Below are positions 9,114-17,469 of a DNA stretch of 54,075 nucleotides, piece by piece. Both the position numbers and the translations under genes were made by a program. Every line of letters begins with the position of its first letter. Within the stretch, counting starts at the first letter, position 1. Location: positions 1 to 54,075 of the forward strand of contig CAJTPB010000014.1 of NCBI GenBank assembly GCA_910578065.1. Direction: 5' to 3'. Under the pieces are notes generated by a model, which was not told where the DNA came from, did not search any database, and saw only the letters and a list, made by a program, of their open reading frames with translations. The DNA comes from an uncultured Christensenella sp. GTDB taxonomy: Bacteria; Bacillota; Clostridia; Christensenellales; Borkfalkiaceae.

Positions 9114-9925
9114 TGCGCAATCTCCTTTGCAAGCGTTTCGGGGTCTAACGAATCGGATACGTTTAAACCGCCCTCCCGCAATTTTTTTACGATATAACCG
9201 ATGCGCGGCAACGTTAAATTGTATGTGAGCAATTCCTCGTGCCGTTCGAAAATTTCGGAAGGCGTTCCCTGCATAACGATTTCGCCCCTGTTCATTACGA
9301 TCGCCCGATCCGCCCGCAACGCTTCTTCCATAAAGTGCGTAATCAAAACAACGGTCATGCCCTCTTCTTTATTTAAGCGGGTGATCACGTCCATTACCTC
9401 TTTGCGCCCGCGCGGATCGAGCATAGCGGTAGATTCGTCTAAGATCATCACCTTGGGCTTGATCGCAAGCACGCCGGCGATCGCGATGCGCTGTTTTTGC
9501 CCGCCCGATAAGCGGGTACAGGTAGAGTGGCGGTATTCTTCCATGCCTACCGCTTTTAAGGCGAATGCAATGCGCTCGCCGATTTCTTCCCGCTTTAAGC
9601 CGATATTTTCCGCGCCGAACGCAATGTCGTCTTCGACAATGGAAGCAACCGTTTGGTTATCGGGATTCTGAAACACGATCCCCACATTTTTGCGCACGGA
9701 AAAAAGATTCTTTTTTTCGGAAACGGACTGCCCGAACACGGTAATGTCGCCGCCGTCTTTTTCCAAAAGACCGTTGCAAAGGCGCGCAAGCGTGCTTTTG
9801 CCGCTTCCGTTATGACCGAGTACGGCGAGGAACTCCCCTTCCGCTACGGAAAAATTCAAATGATCGATCAAAAACGAGCCGCTCCCGTACGAAAAGCGGA
9901 CGTCCCGAAATTCGATTGCGTTCAT
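9089..9925 (-). CDS. ecfA1: ECF transporter ATPase EcfA1
   Basis: First gene of the ECF operon, 278 aa. It shows Walker A GHNGSGKST, Q-loop VFQNPDNQ, signature LSGGQKQR, Walker B VMILDES and the family's C-terminal helical region. The substitution of Ser for the usual Pro after the Walker B Glu (DES rather than DEP) is common in EcfA1. The ATG at 9925 has only a weak AGAGAG ribosome site. A sigma-A promoter lies just upstream at 9956-9984. Confidence 0.95.
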   Translation of the reverse strand: MNAIEFRDVRFSYGSGSFLIDHLNFSVAEGEFLAVLGHNGSGKSTLARLCNGLLEKDGGDITVFGQSVSEKKNLFSVRKNVGIVFQNPDNQTVASIVEDDIAFGAENIGLKREEIGERIAFALKAVGMEEYRHSTCTRLSGGQKQRIAIAGVLAIKPKVMILDESTAMLDPRGRKEVMDVITRLNKEEGMTVVLITHFMEEALRADRAIVMNRGEIVMQGTPSEIFERHEELLTYNLTLPRIGYIVKKLREGGLNVSDSLDPETLAKEIAQCVSGQNI

Positions 9926-9955
9926 ACTACTCTCTAAAAATTGAAATCATAAAAT

Positions 9956-9984
9956 ATTATAGCAAAGTTTTTCGCGTTTTACAA
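9956..9984 (-). promoter_or_regulatory. Sigma-A promoter of the ecf-truA operon
   Basis: On the minus strand TTGTAA (9979-9984), a 17-bp spacer and a perfect TATAAT (9956-9961) lie about 30 bp upstream of ecfA1. Confidence 0.75.
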
Positions 9985-10051
9985 TGAAATCGGTGTGAAA
10001 TTTAAGAAAAGTTTTATTTGAAATGCGCACGAAAAAATTTGCATGCAATGC

Positions 10052-10080
10052 TTGTAAAATTTAGTTCAATGTGCTATACT
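10052..10080 (+). promoter_or_regulatory. Sigma-A promoter driving the structured leader/ncRNA
   Basis: TTGTAA (10052-10057), a 17-bp spacer and TATACT (10075-10080). The predicted start (about 10087) coincides with the first base pairs of the long hairpin that follows. Confidence 0.7.
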
Positions 10081-10086
10081 GAATGT

Positions 10087-10235
10087 ACCACACAAAATCG
10101 AATAGGTTTTCCACATGTGCACAACATAGGCATTGTGTATCTCTTTTTCATTGTGGAAAATGATTTTGTGTGGTAACAAATATCGGAGATACCGTGCAGT
10201 GTGTTTCCGACTTTGGGAACACACTTATTTTTTTT
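10087..10235 (+). ncRNA. Candidate structured small RNA or transcription attenuator upstream of an LRR protein
   Basis: The predicted transcript begins at a perfect 14-bp inverted repeat (TACCACACAAAATC, 10086-10099, with GATTTTGTGTGGTA, 10162-10175). A second 8-bp pair nests inside it (TTTTCCAC 10107-10114 with GTGGAAAA 10153-10160), and a small CACAA/TTGTG hairpin lies in the centre. The two main helices are separated by a 7/1 internal loop. Another 23 nt lead into a strong intrinsic terminator ending at 10235. The whole is about 150 nt, with promoter and terminator of its own. It matches no RNA family I can name; the long-rod shape recalls 6S RNA but I see no sequence support. It could alternatively be an attenuating leader for the gene starting at 10248. 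Confidence 0.5.
10199..10235 (+). terminator. Intrinsic terminator between promoter and start codon
   Basis: GTGTGTTTCC (10199-10208) pairs with GGGAACACAC (10215-10224), one G-U pair, 6-nt loop. It is followed by TTATTTTTTTT. It ends 12 bp before the ATG at 10248, so readthrough is needed for expression from the upstream promoter. Confidence 0.8.
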
Positions 10236-10247
10236 ACGGAGGAAAAC

Positions 10248-10991
10248 ATGGAACGGTGCCAATCTTGCGGAAGGGAATTTGCGGGCAATTACTGTCCGCA
10301 ATGCGGAGAACCCAAACAGAAACAAAACGTTTGTCCTCTGTGCAAAGGGGCGCGGTTGCCGCAAACGAAATTCTGCCCCCAATGCGGATACGAATATCCC
10401 GCCCCCAAACAGAGCGCGGCGGAAAAAACGCCCTTACTGTTTGCGCGGGCAAAGCTGCAAAAGGAAATCAAAATTCCGCAAGGGATCACCTTTCTCGCTT
10501 ACGACGCGTTTTACGGCTGCGAAAATTTAGCGCGCGCCGTACTGCCCGAAAGTTTAACTTATTTGGGCAAGCGCGCGTTTGCCGAGTGCGCTTCGCTGAA
10601 ATCGGTATCGCTCCCCTCTGCGCTGACCGAGATCAAAGCGCAAACCTTTCTTCATTGCGTTGCATTAAACGAAATTACTTTACCCGATGCGATCGTATCC
10701 ATCGGCGAAAGCGCGTTCGAAGGCTGCCGCGCCTTAACGGCGGCGGTTTTGCCCCAAAATTTGCGCGTGCTCGGGCGGGAAGCGTTTGCCCGATGCGAAA
10801 GTTTGACCGAGGTTACCATATTCCCCAAAATCGCAATGATCGGCGGATACGCCTTTAACGGCTGCAAACGGCTTACCGATATTCGCTTTTACGGCACGCG
10901 GGCGCAATGGGAAGGGATCAAAAAAGGGAAAAACATATTTTCCCCCGCACGCCCCGCGATCCATTGCACCGACGAAACGATCGAAAATTGA
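10248..10991 (+). CDS. Zinc-ribbon plus BspA-type leucine-rich-repeat (LRR_5) protein
   Basis: This 247-residue protein starts at 10248 behind GGAGG. The frame is open 26 codons further upstream, but that part overlaps the terminator hairpin. The first 60 residues hold two or three zinc-ribbon-like Cys pairs (CQSCG, CPQCG, CPLCK, CPQCG). The rest consists of about five LRR_5 repeats of the form 'IPQGITFLAYDAFYGCENL', 'LPESLTYLGKRAFAECASL', ending in an 'FYGTRAQWEGI' block typical of BspA-like proteins. There is no signal peptide, so it is probably cytosolic or non-classically exposed. Such repeats mediate protein binding; the partner is unknown. Expression may depend on terminator readthrough. 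Confidence 0.85.
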   Translation: MERCQSCGREFAGNYCPQCGEPKQKQNVCPLCKGARLPQTKFCPQCGYEYPAPKQSAAEKTPLLFARAKLQKEIKIPQGITFLAYDAFYGCENLARAVLPESLTYLGKRAFAECASLKSVSLPSALTEIKAQTFLHCVALNEITLPDAIVSIGESAFEGCRALTAAVLPQNLRVLGREAFARCESLTEVTIFPKIAMIGGYAFNGCKRLTDIRFYGTRAQWEGIKKGKNIFSPARPAIHCTDETIEN

Positions 10992-11063
10992 ATTATTGGG
11001 ATCGTTTGCCTTTCGCCCGATTTTGCGCTATACTCATTTTACGATATTTTTGTAAGGTGATTT

Positions 11064-11696
11064 ATGAATAAAAAGATATTTGCAATCGCTTCCGCAATTT
11101 GCTGTATTACGGCAAGTTTAATCTGCTTTTCCGCATGCAATCATCACGACGGCTACAACAGACCGGGATCGGGAAGCGGACACCCCAAACCGCCTGTCTA
11201 CGAGCATATACATAATTGGAAAACGGAATGGGAATACGACGACAACTATCATTGGCACAAGTGCAACGATTCGTGCGATATAAAAGGCGACCACGCCGTA
11301 CACAACTTTTCAAACGACGGCGTTTGCGAAACTTGCCGTAAAGCAGACATGCACTCGTGTTTTTACACTTCTACAAGCAACGACGGAACCTATTGCGAAA
11401 TTACGGAATTGAAATATTGCTACCAAGGGAATATGATCATTCCCGCCGCCATGGGTGAAACGCCCGTAACCGTAATTGCCGCGCGCGCTTTTCGGAACAG
11501 AAAGGAAATTATAAGCGCCGAAATTCCAAGCTCTGTTAGGACAATCGGCGCAAGCGCGTTTAGCGGTTGCACTTCGCTTACCGCAATCACGTATAAAGGA
11601 ACAAAAGCGCAATGGAACGAAGTTAACAAAACTTCTTGGAACGCAGGTTCTTCCATTACGACCGTACACTGTACCGACGGCGACATTGTGTTATAA
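11064..11696 (+). CDS. BspA-type LRR_5 surface lipoprotein
   Basis: A 210-residue predicted lipoprotein. The N-terminal hydrophobic stretch ends in CFSAC, with the lipobox Cys at about residue 25. Next is a His/Cys/Trp-rich segment (residues 50-95: 'HNWKTEWEYDDNYHWHKCND', 'GVCETC') that resembles short metal-binding-like modules in Clostridia surface proteins. The C-terminal half carries one to two LRR_5 units ('IPSSVRTIGASAFSGCTSL') and an 'ITYKGTKAQWNEV' cap similar to that of the preceding gene. AAGGTGA precedes the ATG and a very strong terminator follows. It is probably surface-bound; ligand unknown. Confidence 0.85.
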   Translation: MNKKIFAIASAICCITASLICFSACNHHDGYNRPGSGSGHPKPPVYEHIHNWKTEWEYDDNYHWHKCNDSCDIKGDHAVHNFSNDGVCETCRKADMHSCFYTSTSNDGTYCEITELKYCYQGNMIIPAAMGETPVTVIAARAFRNRKEIISAEIPSSVRTIGASAFSGCTSLTAITYKGTKAQWNEVNKTSWNAGSSITTVHCTDGDIVL

Positions 11697-11703
11697 TTCA
11701 TCT

Positions 11704-11733
11704 CCGCCCGCGCATATGCGCGGGCGGTTTTTT
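11704..11733 (+). terminator. Strong intrinsic terminator after the LRR lipoprotein
   Basis: A perfect 24-bp palindrome (11704-11727, arms CCGCCCGCGCAT / ATGCGCGGGCGG) is followed by six T. Confidence 0.95.
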
Positions 11734-11784
11734 ATTATTCTTAAATTTCTTCACAATTTCGGACAAGTTTTCTTTGCTCCGCTA

Positions 11785-11813
11785 TTGACTTTACGGCAAA
11801 AAACTAATATAAT
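11785..11813 (+). promoter_or_regulatory. Near-consensus sigma-A promoter of nifJ
   Basis: TTGACT (11785-11790), a 17-bp spacer and a perfect TATAAT (11808-11813), about 75 bp upstream of the PFOR start. This fits high constitutive expression. Confidence 0.85.
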
Positions 11814-11889
11814 AGGAATAGTGTGTAAAAACGTTACTTTTTGCGCGCGTCAATTTCAATAATTATAATATTTTATGGAGGTTTCTTTG

Positions 11890-14800
11890 ATGACAAAGAT
11901 GACAATCGACGGCAACACCGCCGCCTCGCACGTCGCTTACGCGTTTTCGGAAGTGGCTGCGATCTACCCCATCACCCCTTCTTCCCCTATGGCGGAATCG
12001 GCTGACGAATGGGCGACCCAAGGCAGAGTAAACATGTGGGGGCAGAAGCTCCGCATTGCCGAAATGCAATCGGAAGGCGGCGCGGCAGGCGCAGTGCACG
12101 GCTCGCTTTCGGCGGGTGCGCTTACCACAACTTACACCGCTTCGCAGGGACTTCTTTTGATGATCCCCAACATGTACAAGATTTCAGGCGAACTGCTCCC
12201 CATGGTAATGCACGTTTCGGCGCGCGCGATCGCAGCGCACTCGCTGAACATCTTCGGCGACCATGCAGACGTTATGGCTTGCCGCCAAACGGGTTTTGCG
12301 ATGATCGCAGGCTGCTCCGTTCAAGAAGTTATGGATCTGGCGTTGGTTGCGCACCTTTCTACGCTGCGCGCGAAAGTGCCCTTTATCAACTTCTTCGACG
12401 GATTTAGAACTTCGCACGAGGTTTCGAAAATCGACGTGATTTCCTACGAGGAAATGAAAGCGATCTACGACAAAAAAGGTTTGGAAAAGGACGTTGCAAA
12501 CTTTAAGGCGCGCGCGCTCAATCCCGAGCACCCCATTCAAAAGGGTACGGCGCAGAACAGCGACACCTACTTCCAGAACAGAGAAACGGCGAACAGCTAC
12601 TACAACGCGACCCCCGCGATCGTACAGGAAATGATGGACGAGGTTTCCGCTTTAACGGGCAGAAAGTATCACTTGTTCGACTACGTAGGCGCAAAAGATG
12701 CGGAATACGTTACCGTCGTTATGGGTTCGGGTGCGGAAACGATCGAAGAGAGCATTAACAAGCTGAACGCGCAGGGCAAAAAATACGGCTTGATCAAAGT
12801 AAGACTGTACCGCCCGTTCGTGACCGACGCATTCATCGCGGCGATCCCCAAAACGTGCAAAAAGATCGCCGTACTCGACAGAACGAAAGAACCCGGCTCG
12901 CTGGGCGAACCCCTCTATTTGGACGTATGCACCGCTCTGCTTGAAAAGGGCATGAAGAATATCGACGTTGTGGGCGGCAGATACGGTTTGGGTTCCAAAG
13001 AATTCAACCCTTCGATGGTTCTTTCCGTTTACAAGAATTTGGAACAGAAAGCACCGAAAAACCATTTCACCGTCGGCATTTACGAAGACGTTACCAATAC
13101 CTCCCTCGACTTTTCCGAAAAGTTCGACGCGGCGCCCGCAGGCTCCACCTCTTGTAAGTTCTACGGGCTTGGATCGGACGGTACCGTAGGCGCAAATAAG
13201 AACTCCATTAAGATCATCGGCGACCATACCGATATGTATGCGCAGGCGTATTTCTTCTACGATTCCAAAAAGTCGGGCGGCATTACCGTTTCGCACTTGC
13301 GCTTCGGCAAAACGCCCATTCAGTCGGAATACTTGATCGACGCGGCGGACTTTATCGCCTGCCACAACCCTTCGTACATAATCCGTTACGACATGGTAAC
13401 CGATTTGAAAGAAGGCGGCGCATTCCTTTTGAACGCGCCCTGGACGACGGTTGCGGAATTGGAAGCAAACCTTCCCGCACAGGTAAAGAACGCGCTTGCC
13501 AAGAAAAAGGCGAAACTTTACGTGATCGACGCAATTTCCATTGCGGCGAAACTGGGCTTAAAGGGCAGAACGAACACCATTTTGCAGTCGGCATTCTTCC
13601 TTATCAACGAACAGATCATGCCGTATGCAGACGCGGTGGAGTTGATGAAAAAGATGGCGTACAAGTCCTTCGCAAGAAAGGGCGACGCGATCGTTCAAAT
13701 GAACTACAACGCGATCGACTCGGCAAAAGAGCACCTCGTTCAAATCGATATCCCCGCAAGCTGGGCTACGACGAAAGAAGGCGCGGAAATGATTTCCCTT
13801 GCCGATAACGACTACTTCCGCAACGTGGTTGCGCCCATTCTCGCGCTGGAAGGCGACAAACTGCCCTCTTCCGCGTTCAATGCAGACGGTTCCGTACCTA
13901 CGGGCACCACGAAGTACGAAAAGCGCGGCGTTGCCGTTTTGGTTCCCGAATGGGTAAAAGAAAACTGCGTACAGTGCAACCAGTGCTCGTTTGTTTGCCC
14001 GCACGCTTGTATCCGCCCCGCGCTCGTTCCCAACGACAGCGCAAAACCCGAAAATTTCGACGTAAAACCCGCAACGGGCATTCCCGGCTATTCGTTCAGA
14101 ATGCAGGTTTCCCCGCTCGACTGTATGGGCTGCGGCGTGTGCGCGGAAGTCTGCCCCGGCATGAAGGGCAACAAAGCGCTTGTAATGAAGCCGTTTGCCG
14201 AAGTAGAAAGCAAAGAAGCGAAGAATTGGGAATACGCGGTAGAACTTCCCGAAGTCGACCTTTCCGAAGTGAAGATGGCAGACGTGAAAAAATCGCAGTT
14301 TACCCCTTCCCTCTTCGAGTTCTCGGGCGCATGCGCAGGCTGCGGCGAAACCCCTTATGTAAAAGTCGTTACGCAGCTGTTCGGCGACAGAATGATCGTT
14401 GCAAACGCAACGGGCTGCTCCTCCATTTACGGCGGATCCTCCCCTACCTGCCCTTACACCACCAATAAACAGGGGCACGGTCCCGCTTGGGCGAACTCTT
14501 TGTTCGAAGACAACGCGGAATTCGGTTACGGCATGCAGCTCGCATACAAGGCGAGAAGAGCGACCCTTTCCGATAAAGTTGCAAAACTCGCTGAAGTTTG
14601 GAATCAGTGGGAAGAAGGCAAGGCGGCATGCAACGCTTGGCTGAACAATATCGACGACGCGGAAGGAAGCAAGCAGGCTGCAAAAGCGCTTCTTGCCTGC
14701 ATCGAATCGTGCAAAGATTGCGGCTGCGAAGCGGACGCGCTTGAAAAAGAAATCTATGCGGAAAAAGACTGCCTTGTGAAAAAATCCTTCTGGATTATCG

Positions 14801-15426
14801 GCGGCGACGGTTGGGCATACGATATCGGTTACGGCGGACTCGATCACGTGCTCGCTTCGGGCGAAGACGTAAACGTGCTTGTACTCGATACCGAAGTTTA
14901 TTCCAACACGGGCGGCCAAGCGAGCAAATCCACCCCCATCGGTGCGGTTGCGAAGTTCGCTTCGGGCGGCAAGCGCGTTAAGAAAAAGGACTTGGGCATG
15001 ATTGCGGCGTCTTACGGCTACGTTTACGTTGCACAGTGCGCAATGGGCGCAGATAAGAATCAGTTTGTAAAAGCGCTGAAAGAGGCGGAAAGCTATCACG
15101 GACCTTCCCTTATCATCTGCTACGCGCCTTGTATCAACCACGGAATCAACATGACCAAATCGCAGGCGGAAGAAAAATCCGCAGTCGATTGCGGTTACTG
15201 GCATTTGTACCGTTACAACCCCGAACTTGCGGAAAAGGGCGAAAATCCCTTCACGTTAGACAGCAAAGACCCCTCGGGCGATTATCAAGCGTTCATCTTA
15301 GGCGAAACGCGCTACGCTTCGCTGAAAAAGACGCAGCCCGAAGTTGCGGAAGAACTGTTTAAAAAGACGGAAGAATCTTCCAAGGCGCGCCTTGCGGGCT
15401 ATAAGAAGATGGCGGGAAAAGAATAA
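11890..15426 (+). CDS. nifJ: Pyruvate:ferredoxin (flavodoxin) oxidoreductase
   Basis: A single-chain PFOR of 1178 aa. It oxidatively decarboxylates pyruvate with CoA to acetyl-CoA and CO2 and reduces ferredoxin. Domain I opens with 'FSEVAAIYPITPSSPMAE'. The central ferredoxin domain has two 4Fe-4S motifs, CVQCNQCSFVCPHAC and CMGCGVCAEVCPG. The TPP domain has CAGCGETPY, 'ATGCSSIYGGSSPT' and the diphosphate/Mg segment GGDGWAYDIGYGG plus 'VYSNTGGQASKSTP'. I chose ATG 11890 because GGAGG ends 8 bp upstream; the in-frame ATG at 11875 overlaps that ribosome site. It is monocistronic, behind a strong promoter. It supplies reduced ferredoxin that the Rnf complex at 42.8-48.7 kb can use. Confidence 0.98.
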   Translation: MTKMTIDGNTAASHVAYAFSEVAAIYPITPSSPMAESADEWATQGRVNMWGQKLRIAEMQSEGGAAGAVHGSLSAGALTTTYTASQGLLLMIPNMYKISGELLPMVMHVSARAIAAHSLNIFGDHADVMACRQTGFAMIAGCSVQEVMDLALVAHLSTLRAKVPFINFFDGFRTSHEVSKIDVISYEEMKAIYDKKGLEKDVANFKARALNPEHPIQKGTAQNSDTYFQNRETANSYYNATPAIVQEMMDEVSALTGRKYHLFDYVGAKDAEYVTVVMGSGAETIEESINKLNAQGKKYGLIKVRLYRPFVTDAFIAAIPKTCKKIAVLDRTKEPGSLGEPLYLDVCTALLEKGMKNIDVVGGRYGLGSKEFNPSMVLSVYKNLEQKAPKNHFTVGIYEDVTNTSLDFSEKFDAAPAGSTSCKFYGLGSDGTVGANKNSIKIIGDHTDMYAQAYFFYDSKKSGGITVSHLRFGKTPIQSEYLIDAADFIACHNPSYIIRYDMVTDLKEGGAFLLNAPWTTVAELEANLPAQVKNALAKKKAKLYVIDAISIAAKLGLKGRTNTILQSAFFLINEQIMPYADAVELMKKMAYKSFARKGDAIVQMNYNAIDSAKEHLVQIDIPASWATTKEGAEMISLADNDYFRNVVAPILALEGDKLPSSAFNADGSVPTGTTKYEKRGVAVLVPEWVKENCVQCNQCSFVCPHACIRPALVPNDSAKPENFDVKPATGIPGYSFRMQVSPLDCMGCGVCAEVCPGMKGNKALVMKPFAEVESKEAKNWEYAVELPEVDLSEVKMADVKKSQFTPSLFEFSGACAGCGETPYVKVVTQLFGDRMIVANATGCSSIYGGSSPTCPYTTNKQGHGPAWANSLFEDNAEFGYGMQLAYKARRATLSDKVAKLAEVWNQWEEGKAACNAWLNNIDDAEGSKQAAKALLACIESCKDCGCEADALEKEIYAEKDCLVKKSFWIIGGDGWAYDIGYGGLDHVLASGEDVNVLVLDTEVYSNTGGQASKSTPIGAVAKFASGGKRVKKKDLGMIAASYGYVYVAQCAMGADKNQFVKALKEAESYHGPSLIICYAPCINHGINMTKSQAEEKSAVDCGYWHLYRYNPELAEKGENPFTLDSKDPSGDYQAFILGETRYASLKKTQPEVAEELFKKTEESSKARLAGYKKMAGKE

Positions 15427-15449
15427 AACAAAGCGATCGGTCTTTCTTT

Positions 15450-15477
15450 GAAACGGGAACGGTACCGTTCTCGTTTC
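15450..15477. repeat. Imperfect palindrome after nifJ
   Basis: GAAACG-G-GAACGGTACCGTTC-T-CGTTTC reads as a 28-bp near-perfect palindrome with one mismatched pair. The flanks CGATC/GATCG extend the symmetry. No T-run follows, so it may be an mRNA-stabilising 3' hairpin or a protein site rather than a terminator. Confidence 0.5.
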
Positions 15478-15592
15478 GGAAGATCGTGCAGCGGACGCAG
15501 ACAAAAGGCTTTTAAACGGTATCGGTACAGATTATGTTTATGATTCCCTGCCTTGCGTGTGCGATTTCGCAAATACTTTATCGCATTGCAAT

Positions 15593-15625
15593 AAAAAATC
15601 GGCGGAAATACTTCCGCCGATTTTT
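15593..15625. terminator. Bidirectional intrinsic terminator
   Basis: TCGGCGGAA and TTCCGCCGA (15599-15607, 15612-15620) form a stem flanked by A6 on the left and T5 on the right. It can end transcripts from nifJ and from anything transcribed leftward from 15.9 kb. Confidence 0.85.
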
Positions 15626-15635
15626 CTTTACCTTT

Positions 15636-15881
15636 TTATTTACATTGCCAACCGTAACAAGTTGCAATCCTTTCCGGCTCCCATAATTGTAATAAGCATT
15701 TGGTCCTGTTTGCCCCATAAAATAACGATCGTTTTGCAGACCGATTTTTCACGCGAACTTGTATTGCAAAACAGATTAAAACGATTACAGATACGCCAAT
15801 CAAACTTAATGCTATCCATAAAACGATTGTAACGCGCAATAAATCCTTGCCGAAATCACCGTAGAATTTAACACCGGTCAT
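15636..15881 (-). CDS. Doubtful small single-pass membrane protein
   Basis: An open frame of about 81 residues between two terminators. It starts MTGVKFYGDFGKDLL and has one strongly hydrophobic segment (IVLWIALSLIGVSVIVLICF) followed by basic residues. There is no clear ribosome site, and the longer in-frame start lies within the neighbouring terminator hairpin. It may be a real small membrane protein or a chance frame in a 300-bp gap. Confidence 0.22.
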   Translation of the reverse strand: MTGVKFYGDFGKDLLRVTIVLWIALSLIGVSVIVLICFAIQVRVKNRSAKRSLFYGANRTKCLLQLWEPERIATCYGWQCK

Positions 15882-15887
15882 ACCGCT

Positions 15888-15935
15888 AAAAAAAAGAACG
15901 ACGCGCAAGATATTTTCTTGCGCGTCGTTCTTTTT
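15888..15935. terminator. Bidirectional terminator after the DUF1858 gene
   Basis: A 15-bp perfect stem (15896-15910 with 15916-15930, core GACGCGCAAGA) is flanked by an A-run on the left and T5 on the right. The DUF1858 stop codon overlaps its edge. Confidence 0.9.
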
Positions 15936-16137
15936 AATCTTCTAAGCCTTCATTCAGCTTTTTCAGCAGTGCGTCTAAATCTTCGCCGTGAACGGCTACC
16001 GCTTCCGCAATCGTTTCGCCGTGCGCCATCGCGCAACCGATACAGTGCATGCCCGTAGATAAAAGAATTTCCGCAGAATTGGGATTCAATTCCAAGCATT
16101 CGGCAATCAACGTGTCCGCCGTAATTTTTTTTGCCAT
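15934..16137 (-). CDS. DUF1858 domain protein (hybrid-cluster-protein-associated redox disulfide type)
   Basis: A 67-residue protein with the DUF1858 pattern: 'MAKKITADTLIAECLELNP', then 'ILLSTGMHCIGCAMAHGETI' containing the CxxC pair (CIGC), then 'EAVAVHGEDLDALLKKLN'. Family members occur near hybrid cluster proteins and other redox enzymes and are thought to act as small thiol redox partners. The actual partner is not in the window. AGGAG precedes the ATG, and a TTGTAA-17-TACAAT promoter lies just upstream. It is a one-gene unit. Confidence 0.9.
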   Translation of the reverse strand: MAKKITADTLIAECLELNPNSAEILLSTGMHCIGCAMAHGETIAEAVAVHGEDLDALLKKLNEGLED

Positions 16138-16168
16138 AATAAACTCCTTGCGTTTGTTTTCTGCTTTT

Positions 16169-16197
16169 ATTGTACCACAAAACCCTTGCTTTTACAA
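16169..16197 (-). promoter_or_regulatory. Sigma-A promoter of the DUF1858 gene
   Basis: On the minus strand TTGTAA (16192-16197), a 17-bp spacer and TACAAT (16169-16174), about 30 bp from the ATG. Confidence 0.7.
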
Positions 16198-16272
16198 CGC
16201 TTTTGCTTATAAATTTTTTCAAACCGTTTTATTTTTGCCGCGCATGGCAATACAAACGACGGAGGATTTTTT

Positions 16273-17256
16273 ATGTGCACTGCAATCACCTATCAAACCA
16301 AAGATTTTTACTTCGGGCGCACGCTCGATAACGATTTTTCCTATTCGGAAGAAGTCGTAATTACGCCCCGCAATTTTCCCCTTTCCTTTCGGCTTGCAAG
16401 CGGTTTAAAAACGCACTATGCAATAATCGGTATGGCGCACGTTCCCGATGGCTATCCCCTTTACTACGACGCGGCAAACGAAAAAGGACTTTGCATTGCA
16501 GGATTAAATTTTGCGGGAAATGCCATATACGGAAAAAAGCAGAAAGATAAATGTAATCTTGCGCAATTCGAACTGATCCCCTACCTTTTAGGAACCTGCG
16601 CAAACGTAAAAGATGCGTTAAAAGCGTTGTCGCAAATCAATCTTTGCGGACTTTCTTACAGCGATTCGCTGCCTTGCGCCAGCCTGCACTGGCTGATTGC
16701 GGATAAAACGCAGGCGATTACGGTAGAATGCGTACAAGACGGCTTAAAAATTTACGATAATCCCGCAGGCGTATTAACTAACAATCCCCCCTTTCCCGAA
16801 CAGCTTTTTCGCTTAAACGATTATATGAATCTTTCTCCTCTGCCGCCGAAAAACGCTTTTTCCAAACGGCTGCAATTACAGTCTTACAGCCGAGGCATGG
16901 GCGCGATGGGACTTCCGGGCGATTTATCTTCGCAATCGCGTTTTGTGCGGGCGGCGTTTACCAAACTGAATTCCGTTTCGGGAAAATCGGAACAGGAAAG
17001 CGTAAGTCAATTTTTCCACATACTCGGCGCGGTCGAACAAACGCGCGGCTGCTGCGCCTTAGAAAACAACGCTTATGAAATTACCGTATACACCTGTTGC
17101 ATGAATGTAGATAAAGGAATTTATTATTACACGACTTACGAAAACCGCGCGATTTCCGCCGTAGACCTATTTGCGGAAAATTTAGACGCGAACAGTTTAA
17201 GCCGCTATCCGCTGATCAAAAAGCCCGTTATCGCATACCAAAATTGCAAAAAATAA
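16273..17256 (+). CDS. Choloylglycine hydrolase-family (bile salt hydrolase/penicillin V acylase-like) Ntn hydrolase
   Basis: A 327-residue cysteine-type Ntn hydrolase that cleaves amide bonds; likely substrates are conjugated bile salts, penicillin V or N-acyl-homoserine lactones. Removal of Met1 exposes the nucleophile Cys2 (MCTAITYQ). The early FGRTLDND supplies the family's conserved Arg and Asp. Other typical stretches are 'EKGLCIAGLNFAGNA', 'LTNNPPFPEQL' (active-site Asn) and 'SQSRFVRAAF' (active-site Arg). Length is normal for the family. There is no signal peptide, so it is intracellular. GGAGG precedes the ATG. Sequence reading alone cannot separate bile salt hydrolase from penicillin acylase. 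Confidence 0.92.
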   Translation: MCTAITYQTKDFYFGRTLDNDFSYSEEVVITPRNFPLSFRLASGLKTHYAIIGMAHVPDGYPLYYDAANEKGLCIAGLNFAGNAIYGKKQKDKCNLAQFELIPYLLGTCANVKDALKALSQINLCGLSYSDSLPCASLHWLIADKTQAITVECVQDGLKIYDNPAGVLTNNPPFPEQLFRLNDYMNLSPLPPKNAFSKRLQLQSYSRGMGAMGLPGDLSSQSRFVRAAFTKLNSVSGKSEQESVSQFFHILGAVEQTRGCCALENNAYEITVYTCCMNVDKGIYYYTTYENRAISAVDLFAENLDANSLSRYPLIKKPVIAYQNCKK

Positions 17257-17280
17257 CGGATTAAAATTTTTACGCAAAAC

Positions 17281-17306
17281 AAAAAGCGACCCTTTTTCAA
17301 GGTCGC
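17281..17306 (-). terminator. Terminator of the tRNA-Arg transcript
   Basis: On the minus strand GGCGACC / GGTCGC pairing (17286-17291 with 17301-17306) is followed by TTTTTG, 3 bp past the tRNA CCA end. Confidence 0.85.
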
Positions 17307-17308
17307 CT

Positions 17309-17385
17309 TGGTGCACCGTAAGAGATTCGAACTCCTGGCCTTCGGTTCCGTAGACCGACGCTATATCCAGCTTAGCTAACGGTGC
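17309..17385 (-). tRNA. tRNA-Arg (anticodon ACG)
   Basis: The 77-nt cloverleaf has acceptor stem GCACCGT/ACGGTGC, anticodon stem TCGGT/ACCGA with loop CTACGGA (anticodon ACG), T-loop TTCGAAT and an encoded CCA end at 17309-17311. It reads CGU and, when A34 is deaminated to inosine, CGC/CGA. Confidence 0.97.
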
Positions 17386-17469
17386 GATCAACTGTTGCAA
17401 TTTTTAAATGCTCAATTATTATATCCGTTTTGATTTTTTTTGTCAACTTATTTCACGCACAAAAAAAGA

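Noticed and set aside
9089..9925. Cobalt transporter CbiO assignment
   Set aside because: The pair of ATPases followed by EcfT and TruA, with no CbiM/N, fits the shared ECF module rather than a dedicated cobalt system.
10087..10235. SRP RNA, riboswitch or T-box assignment
   Set aside because: No SRP tetraloop region, T-box sequence or known aptamer motif could be recognised. It is left as an unnamed structured RNA.
13558..15204. 548-codon open frame on the minus strand opposite nifJ
   Set aside because: It is an antisense shadow of the PFOR gene; its composition is Arg/Phe/His-rich and shows no motif, while nifJ is unmistakable.
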